DNA of 64,000 nt. Origin: Kovacikia minuta CCNUW1. GTDB taxonomy: Bacteria; Cyanobacteriota; Cyanobacteriia; Leptolyngbyales; Leptolyngbyaceae. The DNA lies in contig NZ_CP083582.1 in the NCBI RefSeq assembly GCF_020091585.1, positions 3,410,001 to 3,474,000 on the forward strand, given 5' to 3'. The notes beneath the pieces were generated by a model. That model saw only the letters and a list, made by a program, of their open reading frames with translations. It did no database searches and was not told the origin of the DNA. This document shows positions 38,380 to 46,833 of this stretch, piece by piece. The stretch's first letter is position 1; the number at the start of each line of letters is the position of its first letter. The position numbers were made by a program, and so were the translations under genes.

Positions 38380-39180
38380 TCAGCCCTCCTCATTTCCCAA
38401 CCCCTTCACCCATAAAAGGAGAAAGGGGAGCCGGATCGAAAATCCCTCGCCCAACATGGGCGAGGGATTTAGGGTGAGGGAAAATGGAGTTACAGTAGTT
38501 GCCCGGTTAATTATCCTTTCCCTGATTGGAGCATAGATTTCGGAAACCCTTAGTTTCTGAGATTGCCCTTGTTTTTCAGTTTCCAATTGAGCCGCTTTTG
38601 GCTGTTCATCCTGGGGAAAGTGCGTTTCGACGATCGCTGGAATTTCTCCAGGTGTAATCCGGCTATAACGGGTTTTACCTGGCATCACAACAAGATTTGG
38701 ACCCGCTTTGCAATCTTTCATGCAGCCTGTACCTCGAACCGTTACCTGGTCAGAAAGGTTCCGATCGTCCAGTACCGCTTCTAATGCCTTACAAACAGCT
38801 TTACCACCCCGTTTCATGCAGTCCGACTTTTGGCAGACCAGGATAGTTGCTTTTGCGGGAGTAGCTTTTCTTTCAGAATTATTTTTTTCGGATAAATGAT
38901 TAGAAGATTCTCCAGGGGAGGCAATACGGATTTTGTATGCCTTCAGCTTGATCTCATCGGTAGCTGGTTTAACGGTCTTTTCACCCCAAACTTGAATCCA
39001 ATCGCCTGGAGTTAAAATTCCCCCCACTGAAGCGCGAGATTCCTTGGACGGTTTGATACAGAGTTCACCCTCGATCGTTAACAGACGCAAATACTTAATT
39101 TTGTAGCCATCTTCCATCAAGAAGGAAAGGAATCGTCCTTCTAGATTAAATAACGACACCTGTTTATCTTTTTTGCTCAT
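38380..39180 (-). CDS. Thioredoxin-like [2Fe-2S] ferredoxin with extended C-terminus
   Basis: 266 residues. The N-terminal ~90 residues form a beta-rich domain (FNLEGRFLSFLMEDGYKIKY). The ferredoxin domain (~110-195) has four cysteines in the HoxE/NuoE-like order CQKSDC...GTGCMKDC, with the fold marker GPNLVVMPG. It would carry electrons in the cytosol; the partner is unknown. The last ~35 residues (FSLTLNPSPMLGEGFSIRLP and on) are encoded by a common repeat with the inverted pair CCCTCGCCCA/TGGGCGAGGG. The original stop was probably lost and replaced by one beyond the repeat. Conserved residues end before this tail, so the protein is probably functional. Confidence 0.85.
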   Translation of the reverse strand: MSKKDKQVSLFNLEGRFLSFLMEDGYKIKYLRLLTIEGELCIKPSKESRASVGGILTPGDWIQVWGEKTVKPATDEIKLKAYKIRIASPGESSNHLSEKNNSERKATPAKATILVCQKSDCMKRGGKAVCKALEAVLDDRNLSDQVTVRGTGCMKDCKAGPNLVVMPGKTRYSRITPGEIPAIVETHFPQDEQPKAAQLETEKQGQSQKLRVSEIYAPIRERIINRATTVTPFSLTLNPSPMLGEGFSIRLPFLLLWVKGLGNEEG

Positions 39181-39290
39181 AGGGTGATCCTAATTCTCTG
39201 AAAACTCTGCGCTCAGCCATCAAATCTGGCTCATAGCAAGTAACGAAAAATTTCATTGACACTATTTCATTGACATCTACAGTTAATTCC

Positions 39291-39534
39291 TCAGGCTCGC
39301 CAGCAATCCTCAAGCCAATCAATTAACTCCGATCGGGAAGCCGTTAGTTGCTGGATAACACTTCTAACCTGAAGTGCAGCCAGGGGGGTATTCACCTCAA
39401 CTTCTAACAGCCCTTCTGCTGAACAATTGCAGGGAAATATGAAGATCCTGGAGTCTCTGGTAAGCCTGCCAGCGATCGCACCGGGAAATGAGAGAAACTT
39501 GCAGACTTGAAGCTTGAAGACGGGAAGGTTTCAT
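39291..39534 (-). pseudogene. Small conserved cyanobacterial protein, frameshifted
   Basis: ATG 39534 opens KPSRLQASSLQVSLISRCDR and WQAYQRLQDLHISLQ, then shifts frame. One base extra in CAATTGTTC (sense strand, about 39425) hides the continuation CSAEGLLEVEVNTPLAALQV to TASRSELIDWLEDCWRA and a TGA at 39291. Removing it gives an 80-residue protein. The sequence has the look of a small cyanobacterial family whose C-terminus reads ELIDWLExCW, recalled but not searched. It is probably soluble with unknown role. It lies 110 bases downstream of the ferredoxin start, divergent from nothing obvious. A disrupted gene or a one-base error. Confidence 0.6.
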
Positions 39535-40068
39535 TCGGTCCTATTTAATGCAAGTGTTTCTTAAATGGAAGATACCAGTTTGATGCAGGGAAATCCTGAA
39601 TCTTATTCCTCTTATCTGTTCCTGATGCCAATAACATCAAAGCTTGAATGGGTGGAGCTGAGAAACAGCCCTTAAAGCCCTGTGAATTCTCCCATCCTCA
39701 GGGAGCTACTCTTTTATCATGCCCCATCTAGCAGGCAACATGATCAAAGTAGGAATGATTTCACCAAAACTTGAATGAGAATTTTCCCCAAAATTCCTGG
39801 ATAACCGTTTCATTCCTTGTTGCAATTTGTATTCAATAAGGATTACTGATCATCGTACCCTAAAATTTACCAGTTGAAAATGATTGGCAATAAGATCGGT
39901 AGTAAGTGGTAGGTGCCAGAAGTCAGGGGCGAGGGGCGGGTTGAGCGGCGAAACTCCAATTCGGTGGGAAAATGGTTTACTGGGGCTTGATCTGCTCCCT
40001 AGATCTGCTTTTTCGCTGATCTGACTCTTCGCTTAACTCTCCTACCCCCTATCCCCTCCTTTTATCCA
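39535..40068. other. Intergenic region, nothing seen
   Basis: About 530 A/T-rich bases. No supportable gene or strong hairpin. The right end (40030-40066) is pyrimidine-rich, like the simple-repeat arms elsewhere. Confidence 0.4.
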
Positions 40069-40485
40069 ATGCCAGCCCTCGATTCTGATCATCTTACGCT
40101 TGAAACTGCTGAAAAAATTTTGAGACGCTTTATCTGCCTCGATTCAGGCTTGGATTCCCCAATTCCAGAGCGTTCTTTGATCCAGCAAGCACTCTTGTTG
40201 GTTGCCAACCACTCCGATTACCAGATCTTCGGCATTTGCGCCGATACGATTTCCCAGGCAGAAACCGCTTTAACTGCCTACTTAAACGCCCTGGATTATG
40301 AAGATAGACCAGAGATTTCACCCCTAGACGGTCCCGTCTATGTCAAATATAATCCGAAGAAAGGAAAATCCTTGGTGGAACCTTACACGGGTCAACACCG
40401 TGGCATTCTGGTTTCCTGTCAATCGGCATACGACGGAGACGTGAATGAAACATTTGGGCATTTGCCGTTAGATTTGTTTGAGTGA
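40069..40485 (+). CDS. DUF1824 family protein
   Basis: 138 residues. LTLETAEKILRRFICLD, QALLLVANHSDYQIFGICAD, LDGPVYVKYNPKKGKSLVEP and YTGQHRGILVSCQS match the cyanobacterial DUF1824 pattern. Soluble, with no cofactor motif or signal. Function is not known. Start ATG 40069 follows a pyrimidine-rich stretch. A palindrome-pair repeat lies 50 bases after the stop, before the helicase gene. Confidence 0.8.
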   Translation: MPALDSDHLTLETAEKILRRFICLDSGLDSPIPERSLIQQALLLVANHSDYQIFGICADTISQAETALTAYLNALDYEDRPEISPLDGPVYVKYNPKKGKSLVEPYTGQHRGILVSCQSAYDGDVNETFGHLPLDLFE

Positions 40486-40537
40486 GGGGGGGAAATGGGG
40501 GAGATAAAAATAATTTTTATCTTATTTGGACTGACGC

Positions 40538-40605
40538 AGAAACCGGGTTTCTAAACAAAAATCTGTCATTTAACCGTTTAGATTCTGTCTAGAGACCCGG
40601 TTTCT
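40538..40605. repeat. AGAAACCGGGTTTCT paired-palindrome repeat, copy 3
   Basis: AGAAACCGGGTTTCT (40538-40552) and AGAGACCCGGTTTCT (40591-40605). Same architecture as the copies at 15125 and 30499. Confidence 0.75.
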
Positions 40606-40692
40606 TTCAAACTGTGCCTAAGTCCTACTTATATTCTTTTGCTGACACCTGATACCTGATGCCTCACACCTGACGCCTACAACCTATTCCCC

Positions 40693-43047
40693 ATGTCCTC
40701 CCCTCCCTTCTCACTCGATCAACTTCAAGCCACGTTGCGTCCAGGGCAGCGAGAAATTGCCGACTGGCAGGGGGGTCCCTTAGCAGTAGCCGCGGTGCCA
40801 GGGTCAGGGAAGTCTACGGGAATGGCGGTGGCAGCGGCGATCGCGATTGCTCGACATCAGCTGAACAACCGTCGCCAATTAATAGTGGTGACGTTTACCC
40901 GATCGGCAGCAGCAAATATCAAAGCTAAAATTCGGGGATATTTGAGGCAGTTGTCCCTGCCACCGGGGGGCTTTACGGTCCAAACGCTGCACGGGCTGGC
41001 ATGGGCGATCGCCCGTGCCCATCCGGAGTTGTCGGGTTTAAACCAGGACAGTGTGCTGGTGACCCTTAACCAGAGCCATCGCCTGATTCGCACCTGCGTC
41101 GAGCAGTGGATTTCGGCAAACTCCCGCCACTATCAGAGATTGATTGAAGGACGCCAGTTTGATGGCGAGGAAACAGAACGGTTGCGCCGCCAGACCGTAT
41201 TAAGAACTGAACTATTGCCTGCCCTAGCATCGACTGTCATTCATGAGGCAAAAAGTTCCGGGTTATTACCAGCGGATCTGCGTCGGCAAAGTCAGGAAAT
41301 GTCCGATCCCTATGCGGTATTGGCGATCGCAGCTGGATTGTACGAGTTTTACCAGACCCAACTCCAATTCCGAAATCTGATCGATTATGACGAGATGATT
41401 CTCGGTGCGTTGCGTGTGCTGGAAGACCCGGCGGTGCGCCAGTACTGGCAGAACCAGGTGTTTGCCGTGTTTGAAGATGAGGCGCAGGACTCCAGCCCAT
41501 TGCAAACCCGGCTCCTGGAAATCCTGGCGGTTGATCCCACTGTTCCCAATCAACAAAATCTGGTCCGAGTCGGAGATCCGAATCAGGCAATTAACTCCAC
41601 CTTTACTCCAGCAGACCCGATTTATTTTCGAGAGTTCTGTGAAGTGTGTCGAAACCAGAACTGCTTAGCCAGCATGACCCAGGCGGGACGCAGTACTCGC
41701 CCGATCATTGATGCGGCAAACTTTGTGCTTCGGTGGGTCAATGGGGTGTACGGAGGGCAGAAGGCAGAAGGCAGAGGGCAGATGGCAGATGGGGAGGATG
41801 GGGAGAATGCAATTCAAAATTCAAAATTCAAAATTCAAAATTTTTCCTCATCCCCCATCCCCCATCCCTCATCCCTTCCAGAAACGCCCTTCAGTTCCCA
41901 GATGATTCATCCGGTATCTGCGGGAGATCCGCAACCGGATGCAAACCCGATCGCCGAGGGGCGGGGATTGGAACTGTATACGCCAGAGGATGTTTACCAG
42001 ACGGTAGAATGGATCGGGCAGCGAGCAATTGCCCTGTTTCAGAAAAATCCGCAGGGATCGGCTGCCGTGCTGGTGCGAACCAATGAACAGGGCAGATTCG
42101 TTGCCAGGGAATTGTATCGCTGGCACCTGGACACACTGCCTGTGTATGAGGTGGGGCAGCGCGATCGGCAATCCCATGTGCCTGCCGAGTTGCTGACCCT
42201 GCTTCAGTTTTGCGATCGTCCCCACTCGCCTGACTACCTGAAGGCTGCACTCACAACCCTGGTCGGGCGCAAGCTCATTCCCACCCAGGATTTGAATGCC
42301 CTGGTCAGCTTTCCAGAGCAATTCCTCTACCCCGGACCGCTTGACCCACCCCAATCTGATCTCGTTGCCCAGGCGCGGCACTACTGCACCAGCCTCCTGC
42401 GTGCCCGCCTGGAATTGCCTCCTCGCCAATTGATTCCGTTTCTTGCCCTTACCCTGGACTACGACCAGACGGAATTGGCAACGGCTGATAAGTTGGCAGA
42501 GCGAGTTGCCCAGCAGGCTTTAGGAGAGAATACCCTGCCTGCCATTCTGAGTATACTGGCTGAAATTGTTACGGCTGAGCAGTTTGAACCCGTTGAGGCG
42601 GAGGACGGCGAAGAACGCTATACCCGTCCTGGGCAACTGACGGTGATTACCATGCACAAAGCCAAGGGCTTGGATTGGGATTATGTCTTCGTTCCCTTCC
42701 TGCACGAAAATATGATTCCGGGAACCCAGTGGATTCCGCCCCAGATGCAATTTTTGGGAGACTTTACCCTGGCGGAAGTTGCCCGTGCCCAGATTCGCGC
42801 TTACCTGCACAACCAGTTCCCGTTACCCGATATCGAAACAGCCTGGGAACGGGCAAAAACCCTAAAAACAGCGGAAGAATTTCGCCTGCTCTATGTCGCC
42901 ATGACACGAGCCAAACGATTGCTCTGGATGTCTGCGGCAGCAAAAGCACCCTTCACCTGGAATAAACCTGAAAACCTGGATGAACGCAATCCCTGTCCAG
43001 TTTTTCCAGCCTTGCAAGCACAGTTTCCAGATTCTATCTGTCTCTAA
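40693..43047 (+). CDS. UvrD/Rep-family ATP-dependent DNA helicase
   Basis: 784 residues, superfamily 1A. Motif Q/I: RPGQREIADWQGGPLAVAAV then PGSGKST (Walker A, ~34-42). Motif Ia VVTFTRSAA, motif II VFEDEAQDSSPLQ (DExQ box), motif III RVGDPNQAIN, motif V TVITMHKAKGLDWDYVFVP, motif VI LLYVAMTRAKR. It probably unwinds DNA 3' to 5' in repair. An insert at about 353-400 (GGQKAEGRGQMADGEDGEN, IQNSKFKIQN, SSSPIPHPSS) comes from GGCAGAN, ATTCAAA and CCCATCC heptamers and lies between motifs III and IV, a tolerant region. The C-terminal third is shorter than in UvrD itself. No RecB-like nuclease domain. Confidence 0.9.
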   Translation: MSSPPFSLDQLQATLRPGQREIADWQGGPLAVAAVPGSGKSTGMAVAAAIAIARHQLNNRRQLIVVTFTRSAAANIKAKIRGYLRQLSLPPGGFTVQTLHGLAWAIARAHPELSGLNQDSVLVTLNQSHRLIRTCVEQWISANSRHYQRLIEGRQFDGEETERLRRQTVLRTELLPALASTVIHEAKSSGLLPADLRRQSQEMSDPYAVLAIAAGLYEFYQTQLQFRNLIDYDEMILGALRVLEDPAVRQYWQNQVFAVFEDEAQDSSPLQTRLLEILAVDPTVPNQQNLVRVGDPNQAINSTFTPADPIYFREFCEVCRNQNCLASMTQAGRSTRPIIDAANFVLRWVNGVYGGQKAEGRGQMADGEDGENAIQNSKFKIQNFSSSPIPHPSSLPETPFSSQMIHPVSAGDPQPDANPIAEGRGLELYTPEDVYQTVEWIGQRAIALFQKNPQGSAAVLVRTNEQGRFVARELYRWHLDTLPVYEVGQRDRQSHVPAELLTLLQFCDRPHSPDYLKAALTTLVGRKLIPTQDLNALVSFPEQFLYPGPLDPPQSDLVAQARHYCTSLLRARLELPPRQLIPFLALTLDYDQTELATADKLAERVAQQALGENTLPAILSILAEIVTAEQFEPVEAEDGEERYTRPGQLTVITMHKAKGLDWDYVFVPFLHENMIPGTQWIPPQMQFLGDFTLAEVARAQIRAYLHNQFPLPDIETAWERAKTLKTAEEFRLLYVAMTRAKRLLWMSAAAKAPFTWNKPENLDERNPCPVFPALQAQFPDSICL
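41748..41885. repeat. In-frame heptamer insert within the helicase gene
   Basis: GGCAGAA/GGCAGAT heptamers (41757-41788), ATTCAAA heptamers (41811-41840), then pyrimidine CCCATCC-type heptamers to about 41878. It is the most complete in-frame example of the purine-AT-pyrimidine element in the window. Confidence 0.85.
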
Positions 43048-43360
43048 GGAACAACAACAAAATAAAATTGGTCATCGTTAGGGGTCTAGGAACGGGAATT
43101 CAATAAGTTCGAGATTTGGTAGGGGCGGGTTTTGCGGTCAAATCCATGACGACGTGCAGTTTGGTCTGCTAAACCCGCCCCTACAGTTTTCGGTTTTATT
43201 TAATCCACGATCCTCAGCATGCGGCAGGGATGCTTTCGGTGATCGCAAAGATTTTCGCCCACATGCTAAGCCCTTACGATTAGGGTTGCCGATGGGATTT
43301 AATTTACAGATCCTCATACAAGCAAGAAGCAGAGGAAGAGGGCAGAAGGATGAAATGGTA
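43048..43360. other. Intergenic region with a 66 bp inverted-repeat element
   Basis: GTAGGGGCGGGTTT (43119-43132) and AAACCCGCCCCTAC (43171-43184) form a perfect 14 bp inverted repeat around 38 bases. It resembles the GGGCG-centred small elements common in cyanobacteria. Otherwise no gene. Confidence 0.7.
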
Positions 43361-43720
43361 TTAGCCCTTAGCAGATAGGTAGCTCCACTGGCTGCGATCG
43401 CACCTGCCCGTGAGCCTTAACGCGAGTAGTTCGGCCAGCTTCTCTGCCTTGAGAAGATTGTTTTGGTGGTAATCGCAGACATGGATATCGACCGCTATTT
43501 TGCAACTCTCAGTCCAGACGTGCAGCGCCACATGGGATTCTTCCAGAATCAGCACGGTTGAAACGCCCTGCGGCTCAAAAGTTGCCGCTGCCTTGGCAAC
43601 TGAAGTTAAACCCGCCTCCTGAACCGCAGTCTGTAATAGTTCCAACAAGGCTGGAGCGGTATAGTGAGCAATCGTTTCCGTTGTGCTCAGGATGGCTGAA
43701 AAGTGGTGCGATCGAATCAC
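43361..43720 (-). CDS. speD: S-adenosylmethionine decarboxylase proenzyme
   Basis: 119 residues, the short prokaryotic class. It supplies the aminopropyl donor for polyamine synthesis. The self-cleavage site is in LEESHVALHVWTES, where the Ser becomes the pyruvoyl group; the nearby VDIHVCDY contributes the catalytic cysteine. The GVSTVLILEE strand precedes it. The last ~30 residues (KAEKLAELLALRLTGRCDRS) form the terminal helix. It stands alone, and a heptamer repeat element starts 15 bases upstream of its ATG, so its promoter must lie within or beyond that repeat. Confidence 0.87.
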   Translation of the reverse strand: MIRSHHFSAILSTTETIAHYTAPALLELLQTAVQEAGLTSVAKAAATFEPQGVSTVLILEESHVALHVWTESCKIAVDIHVCDYHQNNLLKAEKLAELLALRLTGRCDRSQWSYLSAKG

Positions 43721-43734
43721 GGAAAAGGAAAGGA

Positions 43735-43885
43735 TGAGGGATGAGGGATGAAGGATGAGGGATGAAGGATGAAGGATGAGGGATGAAGGATGAAGGATGA
43801 AGGATAAAAATTATTTCCCCCATCTTCCCATCTTCCCATTCCCCATTCCCCATTCCCTACTCCCTACTCCCTACTCCTCCAACAA
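43735..43885. repeat. Purine/pyrimidine heptamer element with mirror arms
   Basis: GGGATGA/AGGATGA heptamers run about 43735-43805, an AT centre ATAAAAATTATTT follows, then CTTCCCAT, CCCATTC and CCTACTC units to about 43876. The purine arm can pair with the pyrimidine arm, making a long imperfect hairpin between the divergent speD and pdxJ genes. Confidence 0.8.
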
Positions 43886-43929
43886 GCCCTAAACTAGAAT
43901 CGAGTATGCACAGAAACCAAGCAGGAGAA

Positions 43930-44658
43930 ATGAATTTGCCCACACTCGGCGTTAATATTGACCACATTGCCACCATCCGACAGGCAAGACGCACGGTTGA
44001 ACCCGACCCGGTGGCGGCGGCTGTGCTGGCAGAATTAGCAGGCGCAGATGGGATTACAGTTCACCTGCGGGAAGATCGCAGGCATATCCAGGATCGGGAT
44101 GTGCGCTTACTGCGACAAACGGTGCGAACGCATCTGAATTTGGAGATGGCGGCGACGGATGAAATGGTTGCGATCGCCCTTGAGATCAAACCCGATTACG
44201 TTACCCTGGTGCCCGAACGGCGGGAAGAAGTGACTACAGAAGGGGGGTTGGATATTGTCAGCCAAGCCGATCGGATTGCTGAAGTGGTCGATACCCTTCA
44301 GGAGGCTGGAATTCCCGTCAGTCTGTTTATCGATGCCGATCCCCAACAGATTGAAACCTCCGCAGAAGTGAAAGCCAAATTTATTGAACTGCACACCGGA
44401 CAGTATGCCGAGGCAAAAGATGAAGCCAGTCGGGAAAAGGAGCTAAAAATCCTGGCAGAGGGATGTGGGTTGGCGATCGCTGCCGGGCTGCGTGTCAATG
44501 CGGGACATGGGTTGACCTACTGGAACGTTCATCCCGTCGCGTGTTTGCCGGGAATGGAAGAACTCAACATTGGTCACACCATTATTAGCCGCGCCGTTTT
44601 GATTGGATTGGAACGTGCTGTGCGGGAGATGAAACAGGCGATGAAGGGAGAGTTATGA
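43930..44658 (+). CDS. pdxJ: Pyridoxine 5'-phosphate synthase
   Basis: 242 residues from ATG 43930, which has GCAGGAG just upstream; an ATG at 43906 would add eight residues with no site. It condenses 3-amino-2-oxopropyl phosphate with deoxyxylulose 5-phosphate to make vitamin B6. The TIM-barrel markers are complete: [73 protein letters not shown] and [10 protein letters not shown], with [17 protein letters not shown] at the end. Cytosolic and of normal length. Confidence 0.96.
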   Translation: MNLPTLGVNIDHIATIRQARRTVEPDPVAAAVLAELAGADGITVHLREDRRHIQDRDVRLLRQTVRTHLNLEMAATDEMVAIALEIKPDYVTLVPERREEVTTEGGLDIVSQADRIAEVVDTLQEAGIPVSLFIDADPQQIETSAEVKAKFIELHTGQYAEAKDEASREKELKILAEGCGLAIAAGLRVNAGHGLTYWNVHPVACLPGMEELNIGHTIISRAVLIGLERAVREMKQAMKGEL

Positions 44659-45005
44659 GGTGGTAGGTGGTAGGTGGCAGGTGGTAGGTGGTAGATGATG
44701 GGGTGATGGGGTGATGGGATAGAGAGATAGGTGGTAGAAAGAGTTTTGAATTTTGAGTAGAACCTTAAAGCTTTGCGCAAGGATGAACCCTCAGAATCTA
44801 TACTCAATATTTGGGATTTATAGCAGGTGTCAGGGGTTAGGTGTCAGGTGTCGGGGAACCAATCGCCAAGTGGCAACTGGTTCCAGCGCCGTAGAATGTC
44901 CTAACCTTTATAGCTGCGGCTATCAACCTACCTCTCATTCCCAACATCCAACTCCACCCTCCTAATTCCCTGCTCTCCAATCCCTACCACCTACCACCTA
45001 CCACC
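44659..45005. repeat. Intergenic block of GGTAGGT/GGTGATG and CCTACCA heptamers
   Basis: GGTAGGT and GGTGATG-type purine heptamers follow the pdxJ stop (44660-44740). Then come AGGTGTC units near 44825-44850 and CCTACCA units just before the ycf54 start (44984-45004). No gene inside; the ORFs here are short and random. Confidence 0.7.
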
Positions 45006-45335
45006 ATGCAAACCTACTACTACGTCCTTGCTAGCCAACACTTCCTGACGGTAGAAGAACCGTTAGAGGAAGTCCTTAAAGAACGCACACGTTATTACCA
45101 CGAGCAGGAAAAAGAAATTGATTTTTGGCTGATCAACCAACCCGCTTTTTTGGAAGCACCCGAACTGGCAGCGGTTAAGGCAAAGTGTCCCCAGCCAGCC
45201 AGCGCGATCGTTTCAACCAATTCTCAATTTATCACCTGGCTCAAGCTACGCCTGGAACATGTTGCCACAGGCGAATTTCAAGCCCCTTCAGATACAATTC
45301 CCCAGCCCCTTGCCTCCCTCGCAACGGCATCTTGA
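45006..45335 (+). CDS. ycf54: Ycf54, accessory factor of Mg-protoporphyrin monomethylester cyclase
   Basis: 109 residues. The family pattern is complete: TYYYVLASQHFLTVEEPLEE, VLKERTRYYHEQEKEIDFWL, PAFLEAPELAAVKAKCPQPA and ITWLKLRLEHVATGEF. Ycf54 (DUF2488) binds and stabilises the AcsF cyclase that forms the fifth ring of chlorophyll. The oxidative step itself is done by AcsF, which is not in this window. Soluble, thylakoid-associated. The start is directly preceded by CCTACCA repeats. It marks the host as oxygenic-photosynthetic. Confidence 0.93.
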   Translation: MQTYYYVLASQHFLTVEEPLEEVLKERTRYYHEQEKEIDFWLINQPAFLEAPELAAVKAKCPQPASAIVSTNSQFITWLKLRLEHVATGEFQAPSDTIPQPLASLATAS

Positions 45336-45358
45336 TTAAAGCAAAATCCTAAAAATTT

Positions 45359-46186
45359 ATGGACACGATGATGCGACGGGTTCCCGTTCTGTTCTACACA
45401 ACCCTACTGGCTGTCGCAAGTTTGCCCTTCGCAGCCAGCGTCGCAGCCCAGATCCCCACGATTCCCCCGGATTCCGATCGCCCTGCCCCCGCGCAACCCA
45501 CCTACCCAGCCTGCCAACCCCCCAACCCTGGCGAATATCTGCTGCTGGTGGTCAGCAAAACCCCAGAGAGCCAAGACCAGGTGAAACGAACCCTACCCCC
45601 CAGCGCGACCTCCACCATCTGTAACTATGTAGATGAAGTGGTGACTCGTGTGAGCGGCTTTACCAGCGTCGATACGGCAAATGCCTGGGCAAAGTATCTA
45701 TCAGAGACAACCGGATTATCTGCCTTTGTCGCTCGCCCCTCCGCAGGCGCGGCAAACCAAGAAGCGTCTGCCCCTCCGCCTCAGGTCGCAGTTCCCCCCA
45801 TCTCTGCGCCTCAGACAACCGTTCCCCCTGCCTCCGTGCCCCAATCAACTAAACCGTCTGCCCTACCGTCCAAACCTTCCCAAACCGCAGCAACTTCTCC
45901 CCGTAACCCACTTGCCTACAATCCCAAACCCCTGGGAGAGGGGTACGCCGTTCTGGTGAACTACTTTAATCGCCCCGATTTAGCAACCCAGATTCAGCAG
46001 TTATTAGGGAAAGAAATTGGGCTTGTTTCCTACGGTCAACGTCCCTATTTATTAGCGGTTCATACCAGTGACCCCAGTCAGGCTCAAACAACCCTGCAAA
46101 AGTTAACCGATCGGGGCTTTTGGGCAGTCGTCGTAGACAGTCGTCAGGTGATTTTGCTGCGTCAGACAATCAACGTCAAACAGTAG
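45359..46186 (+). CDS. Exported SPOR-like domain protein
   Basis: 275 residues. N-terminal signal (RRVPVLFYTTLLAVASLPFA, cleavage near VAAQ). A first alpha/beta module follows (GEYLLLVVSKTPESQDQVKR to NAWAKYLSETTGLSAFVARP). Next is a Pro/Gln/Ser-rich linker (about 128-190) and a second module (GEGYAVLVNYFNRPDLATQI to DRGFWAVVVDSRQVILL). The two resemble SPOR-type repeats that bind denuded peptidoglycan, though I assign this by architecture only. It begins 24 bases after ycf54 and could be co-transcribed. Confidence 0.7.
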   Translation: MDTMMRRVPVLFYTTLLAVASLPFAASVAAQIPTIPPDSDRPAPAQPTYPACQPPNPGEYLLLVVSKTPESQDQVKRTLPPSATSTICNYVDEVVTRVSGFTSVDTANAWAKYLSETTGLSAFVARPSAGAANQEASAPPPQVAVPPISAPQTTVPPASVPQSTKPSALPSKPSQTAATSPRNPLAYNPKPLGEGYAVLVNYFNRPDLATQIQQLLGKEIGLVSYGQRPYLLAVHTSDPSQAQTTLQKLTDRGFWAVVVDSRQVILLRQTINVKQ

Positions 46187-46209
46187 ATACAGCAGGTGTC
46201 AGATATCAG

Positions 46210-46318
46210 AGAAAAAATCGCGGTTCTTGATTGAAAACCACACTCAGTCCGACACGATCGCTCAGAACTCCGACTTCTTTGGAGGGGCGATCGCCCCTCG
46301 AAATTAACTGCGATCGCC
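46210..46318. repeat. Island repeat element, copy A (degenerate left arm)
   Basis: First of five similarly oriented copies between 46.2 and 50.3 kb. The consensus runs CCCAGAAGTCGGGGTTCT, about 37 bases, CAGAACTCCGACTTCT, then GGGGCGATCGCCCC and a TGACTGCGATCGCC tail. In this copy the left arm has decayed (GAAAAAATCGCGGTTCT) but the right arm and HIP1 tail are intact. Confidence 0.8.
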
Positions 46319-46344
46319 TCTTCCCCTCTCCCCTGACACTGGAA

Positions 46345-46833
46345 TTACTCCCCCGCAGCACTAAGAATATCGGTGTATAGCTGACTACTCACTCGAAAAC
46401 CCGCTTCCGAGATGAGAGCATTCATAACAGGTTGAACTGCCGGAATCAACCCTCGTTGCTTGGCGACTAGAAGGACTCCCAAAATCCCTACAATGGGTAA
46501 TCCCAGTTGGGTAGCTTCTCTGCGACCCAGCCGTTCGTCAATTAAGAGTTCATCTGCTTGTAGTTCAACCGTTAAGGTAATTGCCTCTGCTTCTCCTAAA
46601 TCCAGGTTTCGTTGCCTCAGTTCTGCTACCAGTTCCAGGTTGGTCACCTCTCGGATTTCTACCCAATCAAGGAATAGGACATCGGTAACTCGTTGATCTT
46701 CATCGCCCGCGCTTGCAAGCTCATTGGCAACTGCCTGGGGGATGATGACGGTGGTGTAGAGTTGCCGCAGAAGCCAGAGATGTTCAACAATTGCCAGATT
46801 GCTGAGGGGAGAGGTGTCGCTGACGACAATCAT
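46345..46833 (-). CDS. PIN-like (DUF3368) toxin of a toxin-antitoxin pair
   Basis: 162 residues. The N-terminal strand IVVSDTSPLSNLAIV holds the first PIN acidic residue. LGEAEAITLTVEL and LLIDERLGRREA supply the others, an arrangement for a metal-dependent RNase. LGLPIVGILGVLLVAKQRGL is the typical DUF3368 C-terminal helix pair. Its ATG overlaps the antitoxin stop by 4 bases (ATGA), standard for these pairs. The free toxin presumably cleaves RNA and slows growth. It lies between island repeats A and B. Confidence 0.88.
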   Translation of the reverse strand: MIVVSDTSPLSNLAIVEHLWLLRQLYTTVIIPQAVANELASAGDEDQRVTDVLFLDWVEIREVTNLELVAELRQRNLDLGEAEAITLTVELQADELLIDERLGRREATQLGLPIVGILGVLLVAKQRGLIPAVQPVMNALISEAGFRVSSQLYTDILSAAGE

